Assembly (NCBI GenBank): GCA_028277685.1
Contig: JANQFT010000499.1
Span: 1-47,194 of the forward strand
Reading direction: 5' to 3'
From: Phycisphaeraceae bacterium
GTDB taxonomy: Bacteria; Planctomycetota; Phycisphaerae; Phycisphaerales; Zrk34
Length of the DNA stretch: 47,194 nt
The notes beneath the pieces were generated by a model that was not told where the DNA came from, ran no database searches, and was given only the letters and a program-made list of their open reading frames with translations. Below, in pieces: positions 1 through 7,861 of this stretch (the first letter of the stretch is position 1; each line of letters starts with the position of its first letter). The position numbers and the translations under genes were made by a program.

Positions 1-387
1 GACTTCCACCGAATGCGAAGTGTTGACCGGCATTTCCGGTACGTCGATCAATTGATCCATCACCAGCCAGACGGTAAGCGCCAGCAGAATCGCGGCCGCG
101 GCCGACATGGGTGAACCGACGACAGCGGACCAATCAATGCGACGCTTGCCCTGCGGGGGCGCTTTGCCTTCGGTGAACACCAGATGACTGGGTTTGCCCG
201 GCTCCAGCGCGATCTGCAGGGTGGCGATCGCCAGTTCATCGTTCGCTTTGTATTGATCCATCATTCGACGCGCGACGGGATTGCGCAACAATTCACGATC
301 AAGTTCGAGCTGCGCCTCTTCATCCAGTTCGCCGTCGAGGCTGCGACAGATCAAAGCTTCGTATTTTGGATCGAGATTCGATGCCAT
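1..387 (-). CDS. Anti-sigma factor-like membrane protein (partial, C-terminus off the left edge)
   Basis: Only the first 129 codons are present. The start ATG lies 3 bases after the stop of the ECF sigma gene, so the two are almost certainly co-transcribed and translationally coupled, the usual arrangement for a sigma factor and its membrane-bound anti-sigma partner. About 90 soluble, charged residues come first. They include an early acidic segment (SLDGELDEEAQ, about 16-26) like that opening many short anti-sigma domains. One hydrophobic helix follows at about 90-110, and the chain then continues outside the membrane. No HxxxCxxC zinc-binding motif is visible, so it is not a classical ZAS-domain protein. 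The role is inferred mainly from position and topology. Confidence 0.6.
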   Translation of the reverse strand, partial: MASNLDPKYEALICRSLDGELDEEAQLELDRELLRNPVARRMMDQYKANDELAIATLQIALEPGKPSHLVFTEGKAPPQGKRRIDWSAVVGSPMSAAAAILLALTVWLVMDQLIDVPEMPVNTSHSVEV

Positions 388-390
388 GGT

Positions 391-963
391 TTACTCTGTA
401 CTTTCCAGCGCTTCGGCCAGAAGCCGTCGTGCCCGGACCAACCGGGTACCGACGGTGTCCACCGGAAGATCTAATGTTTCGGCGATCTGCCGGTACGTCC
501 AATTCTGAACGTGCCGCATCACGAACGGTTCGCGGTAGATCGCCGGCATGTTTTCTATCGCCACCATCACTTTGCCGTGCTGCTCGCGGATGGTTGCTTC
601 GCGAGCGGGGGTGGCCTGGATGGCGGTGGCGTCCGTTGCCATTTCGGTCAGTTTCTGACGCAAGTTCCGTTTGCGTTTAATTTTTCGCCCGGCGTCAATG
701 GCGGCATTGCGCGCCATGCGATACACCCAGTGCTTCCACCGGCGCGGATCGTCCAACTGGTCGATGCGTTGCCAGGCCCGCATCCACACGCGCTGCACGA
801 CATCTTCCACCTGGTCGCTGTTGCCAAGCACTGCGTATACCGCGCCACGTACCCATCGTTCGTGTCGGTCGATCAACTCCGACATGGCAGCGGTATCGCC
901 CTGCTTCAGCGCTTCGACCAGGAGGACATCAGCGTCGAATTCATCCGGCAAGGGCATGCCCAT
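391..963 (-). CDS. RNA polymerase ECF-type sigma-70 factor
   Basis: A 190-residue protein with the two-domain plan of ECF sigma factors. Region 2 spans about residues 10-90 and contains DQVEDVVQRVWMRAWQ (core binding) and RRWKHWVYRMARNAAID (-10 recognition). Region 4 spans about 130-185 and contains YREPFVMRHVQNWTYRQIAE followed by LPVDTVGTRLVRARRLL, the -35-binding helix-turn-helix. It would direct RNA polymerase to a small regulon under control of the membrane protein encoded just downstream. The first ATG (963) has no good ribosome site. The third codon, also ATG (957), has GGA six bases upstream and may be the true start. A short ORF with a much stronger ribosome site overlaps the start (see 941-1003). 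The target promoters cannot be told from this window. Confidence 0.9.
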   Translation of the reverse strand: MGMPLPDEFDADVLLVEALKQGDTAAMSELIDRHERWVRGAVYAVLGNSDQVEDVVQRVWMRAWQRIDQLDDPRRWKHWVYRMARNAAIDAGRKIKRKRNLRQKLTEMATDATAIQATPAREATIREQHGKVMVAIENMPAIYREPFVMRHVQNWTYRQIAETLDLPVDTVGTRLVRARRLLAEALESTE

Positions 964-1003
964 TCCAAAGCAATAGACGTCGGACCCGTAACTTTGCTTT
1001 CAC
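941..1003 (-). other. Possible 20-codon leader ORF overlapping the sigma-factor start
   Basis: On the minus strand a strong Shine-Dalgarno run (GGGGGAGG, plus positions 1009-1016) is followed five bases later by GTG. This opens a 20-codon ORF ending in TGA at 941-943, inside the sigma gene and out of frame with it. The same ribosome site also sits before an ATG directly followed by TGA (ATGTGA, 1005-1000), which lies in the sigma reading frame. Ribosomes loading here would terminate just past the weak sigma start, which suggests translational coupling or attenuation. Whether the peptide is made is unknown. A sequencing error shortening a longer sigma N-terminus is the main alternative. Confidence 0.35.
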
Positions 1004-1084
1004 ATTATCCTCCCCCTGGTGGCGTGTTAATCATAAACAAGGCATTCGGCTTGGTTTACAAAAATTAACAACTGCATTTTCACC

Positions 1085-1348
1085 TCAACGATCTCGCATG
1101 GTCCATCGCAGCCAACGCCAAAACGGACTTAGCCAAAGATTTACCGTCGCGGCAAAAAAAACGCCCAACGCTACGCCACCAATCAACGGTGGGGCCAGAT
1201 ATCGGTACGTCAGCCACCATGCAAGCAGCCAGCCAATAAATAACAGGACTACCGAAAAGATAAGCCGACGCACGACTCCGGAGCGTGTTATCTGGTTCGA
1301 TTCGATCATTTTCGGCAGAGGTATTGTATCAGAATCGACCTGCTTCAC
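1085..1348 (-). CDS. Small two-helix membrane protein, unknown function
   Basis: An 87-residue protein starting with GTG three bases after the stop of the beta-glucosidase gene, so it is probably translated by coupling. A soluble N-terminus of about 27 residues is followed by two predicted transmembrane helices: about 28-48 (RLIFSVVLLFIGWLLAWWL) and about 53-73 (PPLIGGVALGVFFAATVNLWL). It ends in a basic, Trp-rich tail (FWRWLRWTMRDR). I do not recognise the family. It could be an accessory of the neighbouring sugar hydrolase or simply ride in the same transcript. A later ATG at codon 14 is an alternative start and would still keep both helices. Confidence 0.6.
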   Translation of the reverse strand: MKQVDSDTIPLPKMIESNQITRSGVVRRLIFSVVLLFIGWLLAWWLTYRYLAPPLIGGVALGVFFAATVNLWLSPFWRWLRWTMRDR

Positions 1349-1351
1349 ACC

Positions 1352-2695
1352 TTAGAGATTGACTCCGTTCGACTCGATCACCGTTTTGTACCACTCAGCG
1401 GATTTCTTGGGTGTGCGTTTGAGAGATTGGAAGTCGATGTGCACCAGACCGAACCGGTGGCGGTAGCCGTGGTGCCACTCGAAGTTGTCCATCAGCGACC
1501 AGTGAAAGTAGCCGTTGATGCCCACGCCGTCGGCCGCGGCATCGCGCAGGCGGCGGATGTAACGGGTGAGAAAATCGATGCGGTACTCATCGTGCACCTG
1601 GCCGTCTTCCGCCACCCAATCCGTGCCCGACATACCGTTCTCGGTGATCACGATGGGCAGTTGATATCGCTCAAACAGGAAGCGTGGCCCCCAGTAGAGG
1701 GAATCGGGTTCGACCGGCCAGTGATACAACGTCTGCGGATAGCCCGCCGGACGAAGGCTTGCCTGAGTATCTGGCATGCCCACCGGATAACCGTTGTAGA
1801 TGTTCGCTCCGAAGAAATCGAGCGGCTGGCAGATCGTCTTCATGTCAGCATCGGTGAAGTCTGGAACTGCGTGACCGAACACGCGTAAGCCGTCCTCGGG
1901 ATAATGGCCGCGCACCACCGGATCGCTGAACCACGTGTTATTCCAAAGCGACCCGCCTTCCACGCGGAACATGGCAGTGCGGGCGGCTTCGATGTGTTCA
2001 TCACGGTTTTCGTAGGGATACGCTACCGAACCCACCGGCGCCCAGCCGACTACTGGTGTCTGCTTAGCGTGCTCGCGAATTTCACACACTGCCCGGCCAT
2101 GCGCCATCAGACAATGGTGTGCCGCTCGCAGTACATCGTCCATGCCCAGTTGAATACCTGGTGCATGGTTGCCATCAAGATGACCCATGCCGATGAAACA
2201 CTGCGGTTCATTCAACGTCATCCAGTTGGTGATGCGGTCGGAATAGCGATCGACCAGGACGCGCGTGTAGGCGGCAAACCAATCGGGTGACTTCGCATTC
2301 AGCCAGCCGCCGCGGTGATACAGTGCCAGCGGGTAGTCCCAATGGAACAGTGTGGCCCATGGCTGAATGCCCGCCTCCAGCAACGCATCGATCAGACGAT
2401 CATAAAACGTCAGCCCCACTTCGTTCAACTTCCCCTCACCTTCGGGCAGGATGCGTGGCCAACTGAATGAAAAGCGATATGCCCGCAGCCCCAACTGCTT
2501 CATCAGGGCAACATCTTCTTTGTAACGGTGGTAGTGATCACTTGCGACATTGCCGTGGTTGGCATCGAACACCTGGCCGGGACGCTGGCACATCGCATCC
2601 CAGACGCTGGGGCCTTTGCCATCGGCATCGTGCGCACCTTCCACCTGATAAGAAGCTGTGGCCGCACCCCACACAAAATCACGGGAAAAACCCAT
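1352..2695 (-). CDS. Glycoside hydrolase family 1 beta-glucosidase
   Basis: A GH1 (beta/alpha)8-barrel enzyme of about 447 residues, the usual length of bacterial family members, expected to hydrolyse beta-linked glucosides or related disaccharides in the cytoplasm. It has the N-terminal GH1 signature (FVWGAATASYQVEG), the acid/base glutamate in TLNEP (about residue 163), the nucleophile glutamate in ITENG (about 352) and the aglycone/glucose-site sequence DNFEW near the C-terminus. No signal peptide is visible. The ATG at 2695 is preferred over the GTG one codon earlier because AAAGG lies six bases ahead of it. It is followed at 3 bases by the small membrane protein and preceded by two REP-like hairpins and the DUF4380 lipoprotein gene. 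Together these suggest a small carbohydrate-use group. Confidence 0.95.
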   Translation of the reverse strand: MGFSRDFVWGAATASYQVEGAHDADGKGPSVWDAMCQRPGQVFDANHGNVASDHYHRYKEDVALMKQLGLRAYRFSFSWPRILPEGEGKLNEVGLTFYDRLIDALLEAGIQPWATLFHWDYPLALYHRGGWLNAKSPDWFAAYTRVLVDRYSDRITNWMTLNEPQCFIGMGHLDGNHAPGIQLGMDDVLRAAHHCLMAHGRAVCEIREHAKQTPVVGWAPVGSVAYPYENRDEHIEAARTAMFRVEGGSLWNNTWFSDPVVRGHYPEDGLRVFGHAVPDFTDADMKTICQPLDFFGANIYNGYPVGMPDTQASLRPAGYPQTLYHWPVEPDSLYWGPRFLFERYQLPIVITENGMSGTDWVAEDGQVHDEYRIDFLTRYIRRLRDAAADGVGINGYFHWSLMDNFEWHHGYRHRFGLVHIDFQSLKRTPKKSAEWYKTVIESNGVNL

Positions 2696-2724
2696 CACGA
2701 ACCTTTCTGAATGTCACTCAGAAG

Positions 2725-2793
2725 TCCCAGGCTGAAGCCTGAGGCTAAACGGGCATAGCATATCGTTTCTGGCCCCGGGCTTCCGCCTGGGGC
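2725..2793. repeat. Pair of REP-like hairpins
   Basis: Two similar GC-rich stem-loops lie between the DUF4380 gene and the GH1 gene. The first pairs CAGGCT (2728-2733) with AGCCTG (2736-2741). The second pairs GCCCCGGGC (2772-2780) with GCCTGGGGC (2785-2793), with one mismatch. Both share the core 'CCCAGGC..GCCTGGG' seen in dispersed extragenic palindromes of planctomycete genomes. They could stabilise or end the upstream transcript; there is no T run typical of a factor-independent terminator. Confidence 0.6.
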
Positions 2794-2808
2794 TTCCACC
2801 ATATGTGT

Positions 2809-3849
2809 TTAGTTTGCAGCGTGGATTGCCTTTAACGCAGCGGCGGCCTCACCGGCGGGTCGCGTGATGACCTGCCACTGAACTGTATTGGTCAGTGACT
2901 GGCCTGGCTGCAGGTGCACCTGCGGACTGAGCGTCTCCAGTTCCGAGTTCGCACGACTGGTATAGACCTGCATGTTGGATGCGTCGGGGTAGGCGGCAGT
3001 CGGGTCGTAGTCGGTGCGCTGAATGAACACGTAGTCCGACCAGACACCCGCAATCCACCGGCCGAACGTGCCCACCTTCGTTCGTCTCGTATAATCCGGC
3101 TGGTGCAGCAAGGCACCGGGCAGCTTATCGATCCATGCCGACTGCCACTGCTTAGCTGGACTCATTCGAATCCACGCACGATCCGGGTCAGCCACATCCC
3201 TGGCCATGTCCAGCAGTGTGAACTCAGGGTTATGCACCTGCGTCACACACCAGATCTGCACCGGGAATGGGCTAGGTTTGATGCGGGTGAGTGTGTTGGT
3301 GATGGTAATTTTCGCCGCATATGGCGCGAGCACAATCTTCCGCCGGGCCTGGATATTCAGTTCCGGGTCGATCGGGCTTTGAATAGTCACGCTTAGTTTC
3401 GATTGACTCATCAACGTCCACGCGGTACTGCTGATGCCGGTGGGCGGCGGCCACGTGCGACCGCTGATGTGGGGCCAAAGCGATTGCACGGCAGGCCAAA
3501 TCTTATCGCCGCCGTAGTTGAGGTACTTACGTTTGGGGTTGACCTTGGCCTTTTCAACACTCGCTGCATCACCCACCCACAAGAGGTTGCGACCCCCAGC
3601 CGGAACCAGCGAAAAGATGCGGCCAGCTTCGGGACTGATGCTTATCGCCAGTTGGCCATTGTCCAACGTGATGGCATCACGAAATTGCACCACACCTATG
3701 GGAGCAATTGGTTCTGGTTTCTCAGGATTTTTGGCTGGGATCGGCTTGGGTTCATCGGGACCGACCGCCCTCAACTTGGACGGCGTACAACCGATGAGGA
3801 TGAAGGAACAATAGGCCAAACAGGCAATCAAACGCAGGTAGATACCCAA
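2809..3849 (-). CDS. DUF4380-type secreted lipoprotein
   Basis: A protein of about 346 residues with a lipoprotein signal: a hydrophobic stretch followed by the lipobox LIGC, whose cysteine is residue 21 from the start used here. A Pro/Lys-rich linker (about 30-55) leads to a beta-rich domain. In it, GGDKIWPAVQSLWP and the opening LDNGQLAISISPEAGRIFSL match the DUF4380 family, whose fold is related to galactose mutarotase-like sugar-binding domains. The TTG at 3849 is chosen because GGAGG sits seven bases upstream. An ATG ten codons earlier (3879) lacks such a site. It is probably anchored in a membrane and may bind or process carbohydrate, in keeping with the neighbouring GH1 enzyme. The enzymatic activity of the family is not established to my knowledge. 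Confidence 0.75.
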   Translation of the reverse strand: MGIYLRLIACLAYCSFILIGCTPSKLRAVGPDEPKPIPAKNPEKPEPIAPIGVVQFRDAITLDNGQLAISISPEAGRIFSLVPAGGRNLLWVGDAASVEKAKVNPKRKYLNYGGDKIWPAVQSLWPHISGRTWPPPTGISSTAWTLMSQSKLSVTIQSPIDPELNIQARRKIVLAPYAAKITITNTLTRIKPSPFPVQIWCVTQVHNPEFTLLDMARDVADPDRAWIRMSPAKQWQSAWIDKLPGALLHQPDYTRRTKVGTFGRWIAGVWSDYVFIQRTDYDPTAAYPDASNMQVYTSRANSELETLSPQVHLQPGQSLTNTVQWQVITRPAGEAAAALKAIHAAN

Positions 3850-3987
3850 GATCGCGCCTCCGAATACCGGGGATGGCATGTATCAGGGAGATTAGCTTGC
3901 TCAGCCTCGCCCGTAAAGCACGGTAGTGGTTCACTTTGAATTTGGGAATCTTTCCGGCCACCGTCATCGCTGCGGTACAATGAGTAC

Positions 3988-4215
3988 ATGAACAAGCACG
4001 ATACAGACGCTAACCAAGACGCTGCCCGCGTGGTGGCACAGTCCACGGCTCAGGATGAACAGCTACCCTGCGATCTGGAAGCCGCATGGTCTGAGTGGTC
4101 CAAGGGCATTCAGAACGTAGACGAGCGGGGTATGACGCTGCTTAGGGCGGCGTTTGAGGCAGGGTGTAAGTGGGCAATCACTCTCCCGATGGATCATCCT
4201 CATAGGCGATTTTAA
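3988..4215 (+). CDS. Small hypothetical protein
   Basis: A 75-residue acidic protein. Its centre (LEAAWSEWSKGIQNVDERG, then MTLLRAAFEAG, about residues 31-59) resembles short conserved planctomycete hypothetical proteins that end soon after an 'LLRAAFEAG' helix. Its last 12 codons overlap the 3' end of the Fic gene on the opposite strand by 38 bases. The tail (ITLPMDHPHRRF) therefore reads Fic-gene DNA and may not be original, suggesting that arrival of the Fic module replaced the C-terminus. The function is unknown. No domain beyond the helical segment can be recognised. Confidence 0.5.
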   Translation: MNKHDTDANQDAARVVAQSTAQDEQLPCDLEAAWSEWSKGIQNVDERGMTLLRAAFEAGCKWAITLPMDHPHRRF

Positions 4216-5356
4216 ATATGCGTGGCGCGTAGTAAACCTTGGGCTTTCTTTCTTCCGGCAGGACTTCAAGAATGCCAGTCGAAACGAGTGCGTCAATGTC
4301 AGATTTAGCAGTTGGCCAAGAGACGCCGTATTTCTTCGATACCTCAGGCACAGTCAAAACGGGCCGCATAAAAAGATTTTCAACGATCATATGAAAACGC
4401 TGGCCCTTTGCGTCAGCCTCGTTGTGGAATTCATTTTGTAGCGCCATGAGCGCATCCAGCCGCCGAACGGAATCGGTCGCTTGAGTGACCGTTCCGCGAA
4501 GGCAAAACTCAATCCACTGCGACCAATTTCCGTTGCTACTGCACTCAAAGAGATAATTTTTGTACTCATCTTTGTATCGGTCGTAATAGGAACTCATGTA
4601 TAACCAGGGGAGTTGTAGCCCCATATGCTTGTACGTCATTAGGGACAGCAACACCCTGCCAATACGCCCATTGCCATCACGAAACGGATGGATTGTCTCA
4701 AACTGATAATGCGCAAGGTAGCACCACACCAAAGGATGAATCGGCGGCTCCAACTCTTGCGGATTCCATGTTAATGCTTCATCGAAAGCGGCTAGGCAAT
4801 CTATCATGTCATCTGCTGGCGGCGGAACAAAGCGAGCGTTGGAATCAATTTGTACCGGTACTGTTCTAAATTCACCGGGCTGCTTGTCTTTGCCGCGAAC
4901 ACCTGTCATCAGCGTTTTGTGAAGTTGTCGAACCATCTCACAAGAGACAGGCTCGTCAACGCGAAGCATTTCAAAGCCTTGCCGTAGTGCTCGCCCGTAG
5001 TTGGATACCTCAAGCCAGTCGTTGGCTTCATCGTTTTCCGACTTCGGTGATCGTGGGTTCATTTCATACAACATCACCGCTTCCGGTTCAGCAAATGTCC
5101 CCTCAAGATTCGAGGACCTAACAGCTTCACGCATCTGCAACGGATGCATCAAAAGTGATGGGTTCATAAGATGCTTGCCCGCGCCATCGAGTCGCGCTAA
5201 CTCGCTTGTCGCCCGATCCAGCAGCGGCCAAAGCTCAGCGGGAAAACTCCACAAAGGCGGCAAGCTGTCTGGCACAAAAGTCCAATCGCGTCCAAACACC
5301 CCATGTAGTTCCAGCAGCTTTCCTGTTTTGTTGTCTGTGAACTTGGTGTGGTCCAT
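4178..5356 (-). CDS. Fic family AMP-transferase with N-terminal inhibitory motif and C-terminal HTH
   Basis: A 392-residue Fic protein. The catalytic motif HPFRDGNGR is at about residues 223-231; in this family the His deprotonates a target hydroxyl and the following loop holds ATP phosphates for AMP transfer. An N-terminal SSNLEG (about 81-86) fits the inhibitory (S/T)xxxE(G/N) helix of class II Fic enzymes, so the protein should be self-inhibited. The C-terminal ~70 residues (TVPEVSKKYGVSWPTAKSDI) form a winged HTH. The ATG at 5356 has GAGAGG upstream and is preferred to a start five codons earlier. It diverges from the transposase gene across a perfect AT-rich palindrome (5423-5448), a plausible operator for its own HTH. 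Its base composition is lower in GC than its surroundings, so transfer is likely. Confidence 0.93.
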   Translation of the reverse strand: MDHTKFTDNKTGKLLELHGVFGRDWTFVPDSLPPLWSFPAELWPLLDRATSELARLDGAGKHLMNPSLLMHPLQMREAVRSSNLEGTFAEPEAVMLYEMNPRSPKSENDEANDWLEVSNYGRALRQGFEMLRVDEPVSCEMVRQLHKTLMTGVRGKDKQPGEFRTVPVQIDSNARFVPPPADDMIDCLAAFDEALTWNPQELEPPIHPLVWCYLAHYQFETIHPFRDGNGRIGRVLLSLMTYKHMGLQLPWLYMSSYYDRYKDEYKNYLFECSSNGNWSQWIEFCLRGTVTQATDSVRRLDALMALQNEFHNEADAKGQRFHMIVENLFMRPVLTVPEVSKKYGVSWPTAKSDIDALVSTGILEVLPEERKPKVYYAPRIFKIAYEDDPSGE

Positions 5357-5422
5357 TTTGATGCCTCTCACGGTTTCAAAATATCCACACCTAGTATCGT
5401 GCTAACATCCAATGCAATCAAC

Positions 5423-5448
5423 TTTTTATCAAAGTTTTTTGATAAAAA
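5423..5448. promoter_or_regulatory. Perfect AT-rich palindrome, possible operator
   Basis: TTTTTATCAAA (5423-5433) and TTTGATAAAAA (5438-5448) are exact inverted copies with 11-bp arms around a 4-base centre. A further TTGATAA half-site follows at 5451-5457. It lies in the short divergent region between the Fic gene and the transposase gene. It could be an operator for the Fic wHTH, a transposase-binding end, or a stem-loop. No matching copy was seen on the far side of the transposase, which favours an operator. Confidence 0.5.
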
Positions 5449-5502
5449 TATTGATAACGGTTGCTGTATCAAGTATTTTGGGGCTTGCGAGAGGATTCAT
5501 CA

Positions 5503-6381
5503 ATGCGAAAACTCAGCACCGAAAAACGAGCCATGATCCTCACCGCACTGGTGGAGGGGAATAGCATTAACGCCACTGCCCGCATGACTGGGGCGTCCAA
5601 GGTAACGATCCTGCGGCTATTGGCGGATGCTGGTCGTCTGGCTGCTGACTATCACGATCTGACCGTGCGCAACCTGCAATCCAAGCGGGTGCAGATGGAT
5701 GAGCTTTGGTCCTTTGTGGGCTGCAAAGATAGAACTAAAGACAGGGGTGGATCGGGTGAGGGCAGCGTGTGGACGTGGACAGCTTTGGATTCTGATTCCA
5801 AGCTGATCGTGTCTTACCTCGTCGGCCTGCGTGATTCGGGCTACGCCACCGAGTTCATCTATGACGTAGCGGACAGGATCGACACGCGCATGCAGCTTAC
5901 GAGTGATGGGCACAAGCCGTACCTGGACGCGGTTGAGGATGCGTTCGGCGATAACATTGACTATGCCATGCTTATCAAGCTATACGGTGCAACGAACCCT
6001 GAGCATGCCCGCTACAGCCCTGCGGAATGCACCGGCTGCCGCAAGACGCCCATCATCGGCAACCCGGACCGGAAACACATATCCACCAGCCATGTTGAGA
6101 GGCAGAACCTTACGGTGCGGATGAGCATTCGGCGCTTTACGCGATTGACCAACGCCTTTTCAAAGAAGCTGGCGAATCACGAACACGCGGTAGCCTTGCA
6201 CTATTTCCATTACAACTTCATCCGCAAGCATCAGACACTAAAGACCACACCCGCAGTGGCGGCAGGGATCGCAAACAAGGCGTGGACGATGCTGGACTTC
6301 GTGAAGCTGTTAGAGAATGAAGAAAAGCTGGTGGGCGGACGGCTGACCAATTACCTGCCTGCTGCCAAATCTTCAAAGTGA
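5503..6381 (+). CDS. IS1-family-like DDE transposase
   Basis: A 292-residue single-ORF transposase of the IS1-like group. The N-terminal ~50 residues form a helix-turn-helix (STEKRAMILTALVEGNSI, then ATARMTGASKVTILRLL). The catalytic triad is visible as Asp66 in QMDELWSFVG, Asp135 in LTSDGHKPY and Glu199 in SHVERQN. The ATG at 5503 begins the conserved MRKLS sequence; an upstream TTG extension is not needed. By eye there are no convincing terminal inverted repeats or target-site duplications around it. It may therefore be an immobile or domesticated copy, or a member with short ends. It lies divergently beside the Fic gene, and the pair looks like an acquired insert between the lipoprotein gene and the ATP sulfurylase gene. 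Confidence 0.88.
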   Translation: MRKLSTEKRAMILTALVEGNSINATARMTGASKVTILRLLADAGRLAADYHDLTVRNLQSKRVQMDELWSFVGCKDRTKDRGGSGEGSVWTWTALDSDSKLIVSYLVGLRDSGYATEFIYDVADRIDTRMQLTSDGHKPYLDAVEDAFGDNIDYAMLIKLYGATNPEHARYSPAECTGCRKTPIIGNPDRKHISTSHVERQNLTVRMSIRRFTRLTNAFSKKLANHEHAVALHYFHYNFIRKHQTLKTTPAVAAGIANKAWTMLDFVKLLENEEKLVGGRLTNYLPAAKSSK

Positions 6382-6442
6382 ACTACTACCTAAAGCACCC
6401 CTGGGCGGCTTGAAGGTCGGCTATCCCTTTTGCCCATCAGCT

Positions 6443-6470
6443 TTGCCCGGGCGAGTCTGCTGCGTATACT
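6443..6470 (+). promoter_or_regulatory. Predicted sigma-70 promoter of the ATP sulfurylase gene
   Basis: TTGCCC (6443-6448) and TATACT (6465-6470) match four and five bases of the -35 and -10 consensus with a 16-bp spacer. They end about 51 bases before the sat start. The location after the transposase stop supports independent transcription of sat. Confidence 0.42.
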
Positions 6471-6521
6471 CTTGCCCGAAACAACAAACGAAACCTAATT
6501 GCACTGAAAGTAGGAATGCTT

Positions 6522-7772
6522 ATGTCCGGACTCGTCCAGCCCCACGGTGGCAGCCTCGTCAATCGCACCGTCGATGCCGATCGCGCCGAGCAACTTCGCA
6601 CCAAAGCCGCGGAACTCACCAAGGTTCCGGTCAGCGCGGCCGATGTTTCGACCGTCTTCCGCATCGGCGACGGTACGCTCAGCCCCCTGGTTGGCCCCAT
6701 GAACCAGGATGTCTATCAGCGGGTGCTGGACCAGAAGAACATCGAAGCGAACGGCAAGAAGCTGGCTTGGACCATTCCGCTAGCGTTGCCCGTCACCGAA
6801 GAACTGGCCGGTCAGCTTTCTGCCGGTCAATCGGTGGCGCTGGTTGATCCGCAGGAGCAAGTGATCGCGGTGCTGGCCGTGGAATCGGTGTTCCCCTGGG
6901 ATAAGCCGGCCTACCTCAAGAGCGTCTACGGCACTGAGCGCACCGATCACCCCGGAGCGGACATGGTCCTTAAGGGTGACGCCGACAAGACCCACCTGAT
7001 CGGCGGCTCCCTCGACGTGCTTCCCCAGCCGAAGAATCCGGCGTTTGGTCAGTATGTGCTTACCCCGGCGCAAGTTCGTGCCCAACTGGCGGAAAAAGGA
7101 TGGAATGCGGTGGTCGCCTTCCAGACCCGCAACCCGCTGCACCGTGCCCACGAATACGCGCTGGTATACGGCCTGGAAGCGTTGCTGCGTGAAGACAAGA
7201 ACGCCGGTGCCGTGCTCAACCCGTTGATCGGCGAAACCAAAAGCGATGATGTCAGCGCTGAAATTCGCATGCAGACCTACGAACGCCTGATCGCCAACCG
7301 CGAAATGGGCGATGGCGACAGCGACCCCAAACTGTGGGAAAAAGTGGGCGGCAGTGTGCCCGATCGCGTGTTGCTGATGGGCCTGGATATCAAGATGTTC
7401 TACGGCGGCCCCAGCGAAGCGGTGATGCACGCGATCTACCGCCAGAACCTGGGCTTCACGCACATCATCATCGGCCGCAAGCATGCCGACGCCCCGTTCG
7501 CTGACGGCACCGCCATCTGGGGCGATTTCGACGCGCAGGAAATCTTCGACGACCTGCCGGGCGAACTGGAGATTCAACCGTTGAAAGTAGGCTTTGCTGC
7601 GTACTACGAATCGATGGGTCGGGTCGACCTGATGAGTAACCACGAAGGCGAAAAACCCGTGTTTATCAGCGGCAAGGAAGTGCGCGCCACGCTGCAAAAG
7701 GGTGAGCAGGTCGACCCCCGCATCATGCGCCCCAGCACCAGCGAAATTCTCGCCGCTGCGATGAAGCAGTAG
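6522..7772 (+). CDS. sat: Sulfate adenylyltransferase (ATP sulfurylase)
   Basis: A 416-residue single-chain ATP sulfurylase that forms adenosine 5'-phosphosulfate from sulfate and ATP in the cytoplasm. It has an N-terminal PUA-like domain (about 1-170) and a nucleotidyltransferase domain. The latter carries the family motif [12 protein letters not shown] (about 205) and [10 protein letters not shown] (about 320), the counterpart of GRDHAG. It belongs to the homo-oligomeric Sat type rather than the CysD/CysN pair and has no fused APS kinase. The ATG at 6522 is chosen because AGGA lies six bases before it; an ATG two codons earlier overlaps that site. It could serve assimilation or supply activated sulfate for polysaccharide sulfation, but no APS kinase or sulfotransferase is in the window. 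Confidence 0.96.
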   Translation: MSGLVQPHGGSLVNRTVDADRAEQLRTKAAELTKVPVSAADVSTVFRIGDGTLSPLVGPMNQDVYQRVLDQKNIEANGKKLAWTIPLALPVTEELAGQLSAGQSVALVDPQEQVIAVLAVESVFPWDKPAYLKSVYGTERTDHPGADMVLKGDADKTHLIGGSLDVLPQPKNPAFGQYVLTPAQVRAQLAEKGWNAVVAFQTRNPLHRAHEYALVYGLEALLREDKNAGAVLNPLIGETKSDDVSAEIRMQTYERLIANREMGDGDSDPKLWEKVGGSVPDRVLLMGLDIKMFYGGPSEAVMHAIYRQNLGFTHIIIGRKHADAPFADGTAIWGDFDAQEIFDDLPGELEIQPLKVGFAAYYESMGRVDLMSNHEGEKPVFISGKEVRATLQKGEQVDPRIMRPSTSEILAAAMKQ

Positions 7773-7861
7773 CCTGATTAAACGGAGTGAGAGCGGGTCA
7801 AGCCGGCCTTACCAACTGACCGATACCGGATAGGCGATTGTCTTGCCTCCGGAGTATTGTC

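Noticed and set aside
5372-6520. A complete insertion sequence with terminal inverted repeats around the transposase
   Set aside because: No matching inverted ends or target duplication could be found by eye; only the CDS is reported.
6780-7697. 305-codon minus-strand open frame opposite ATP sulfurylase
   Set aside because: A shadow of sat with no recognisable motifs.
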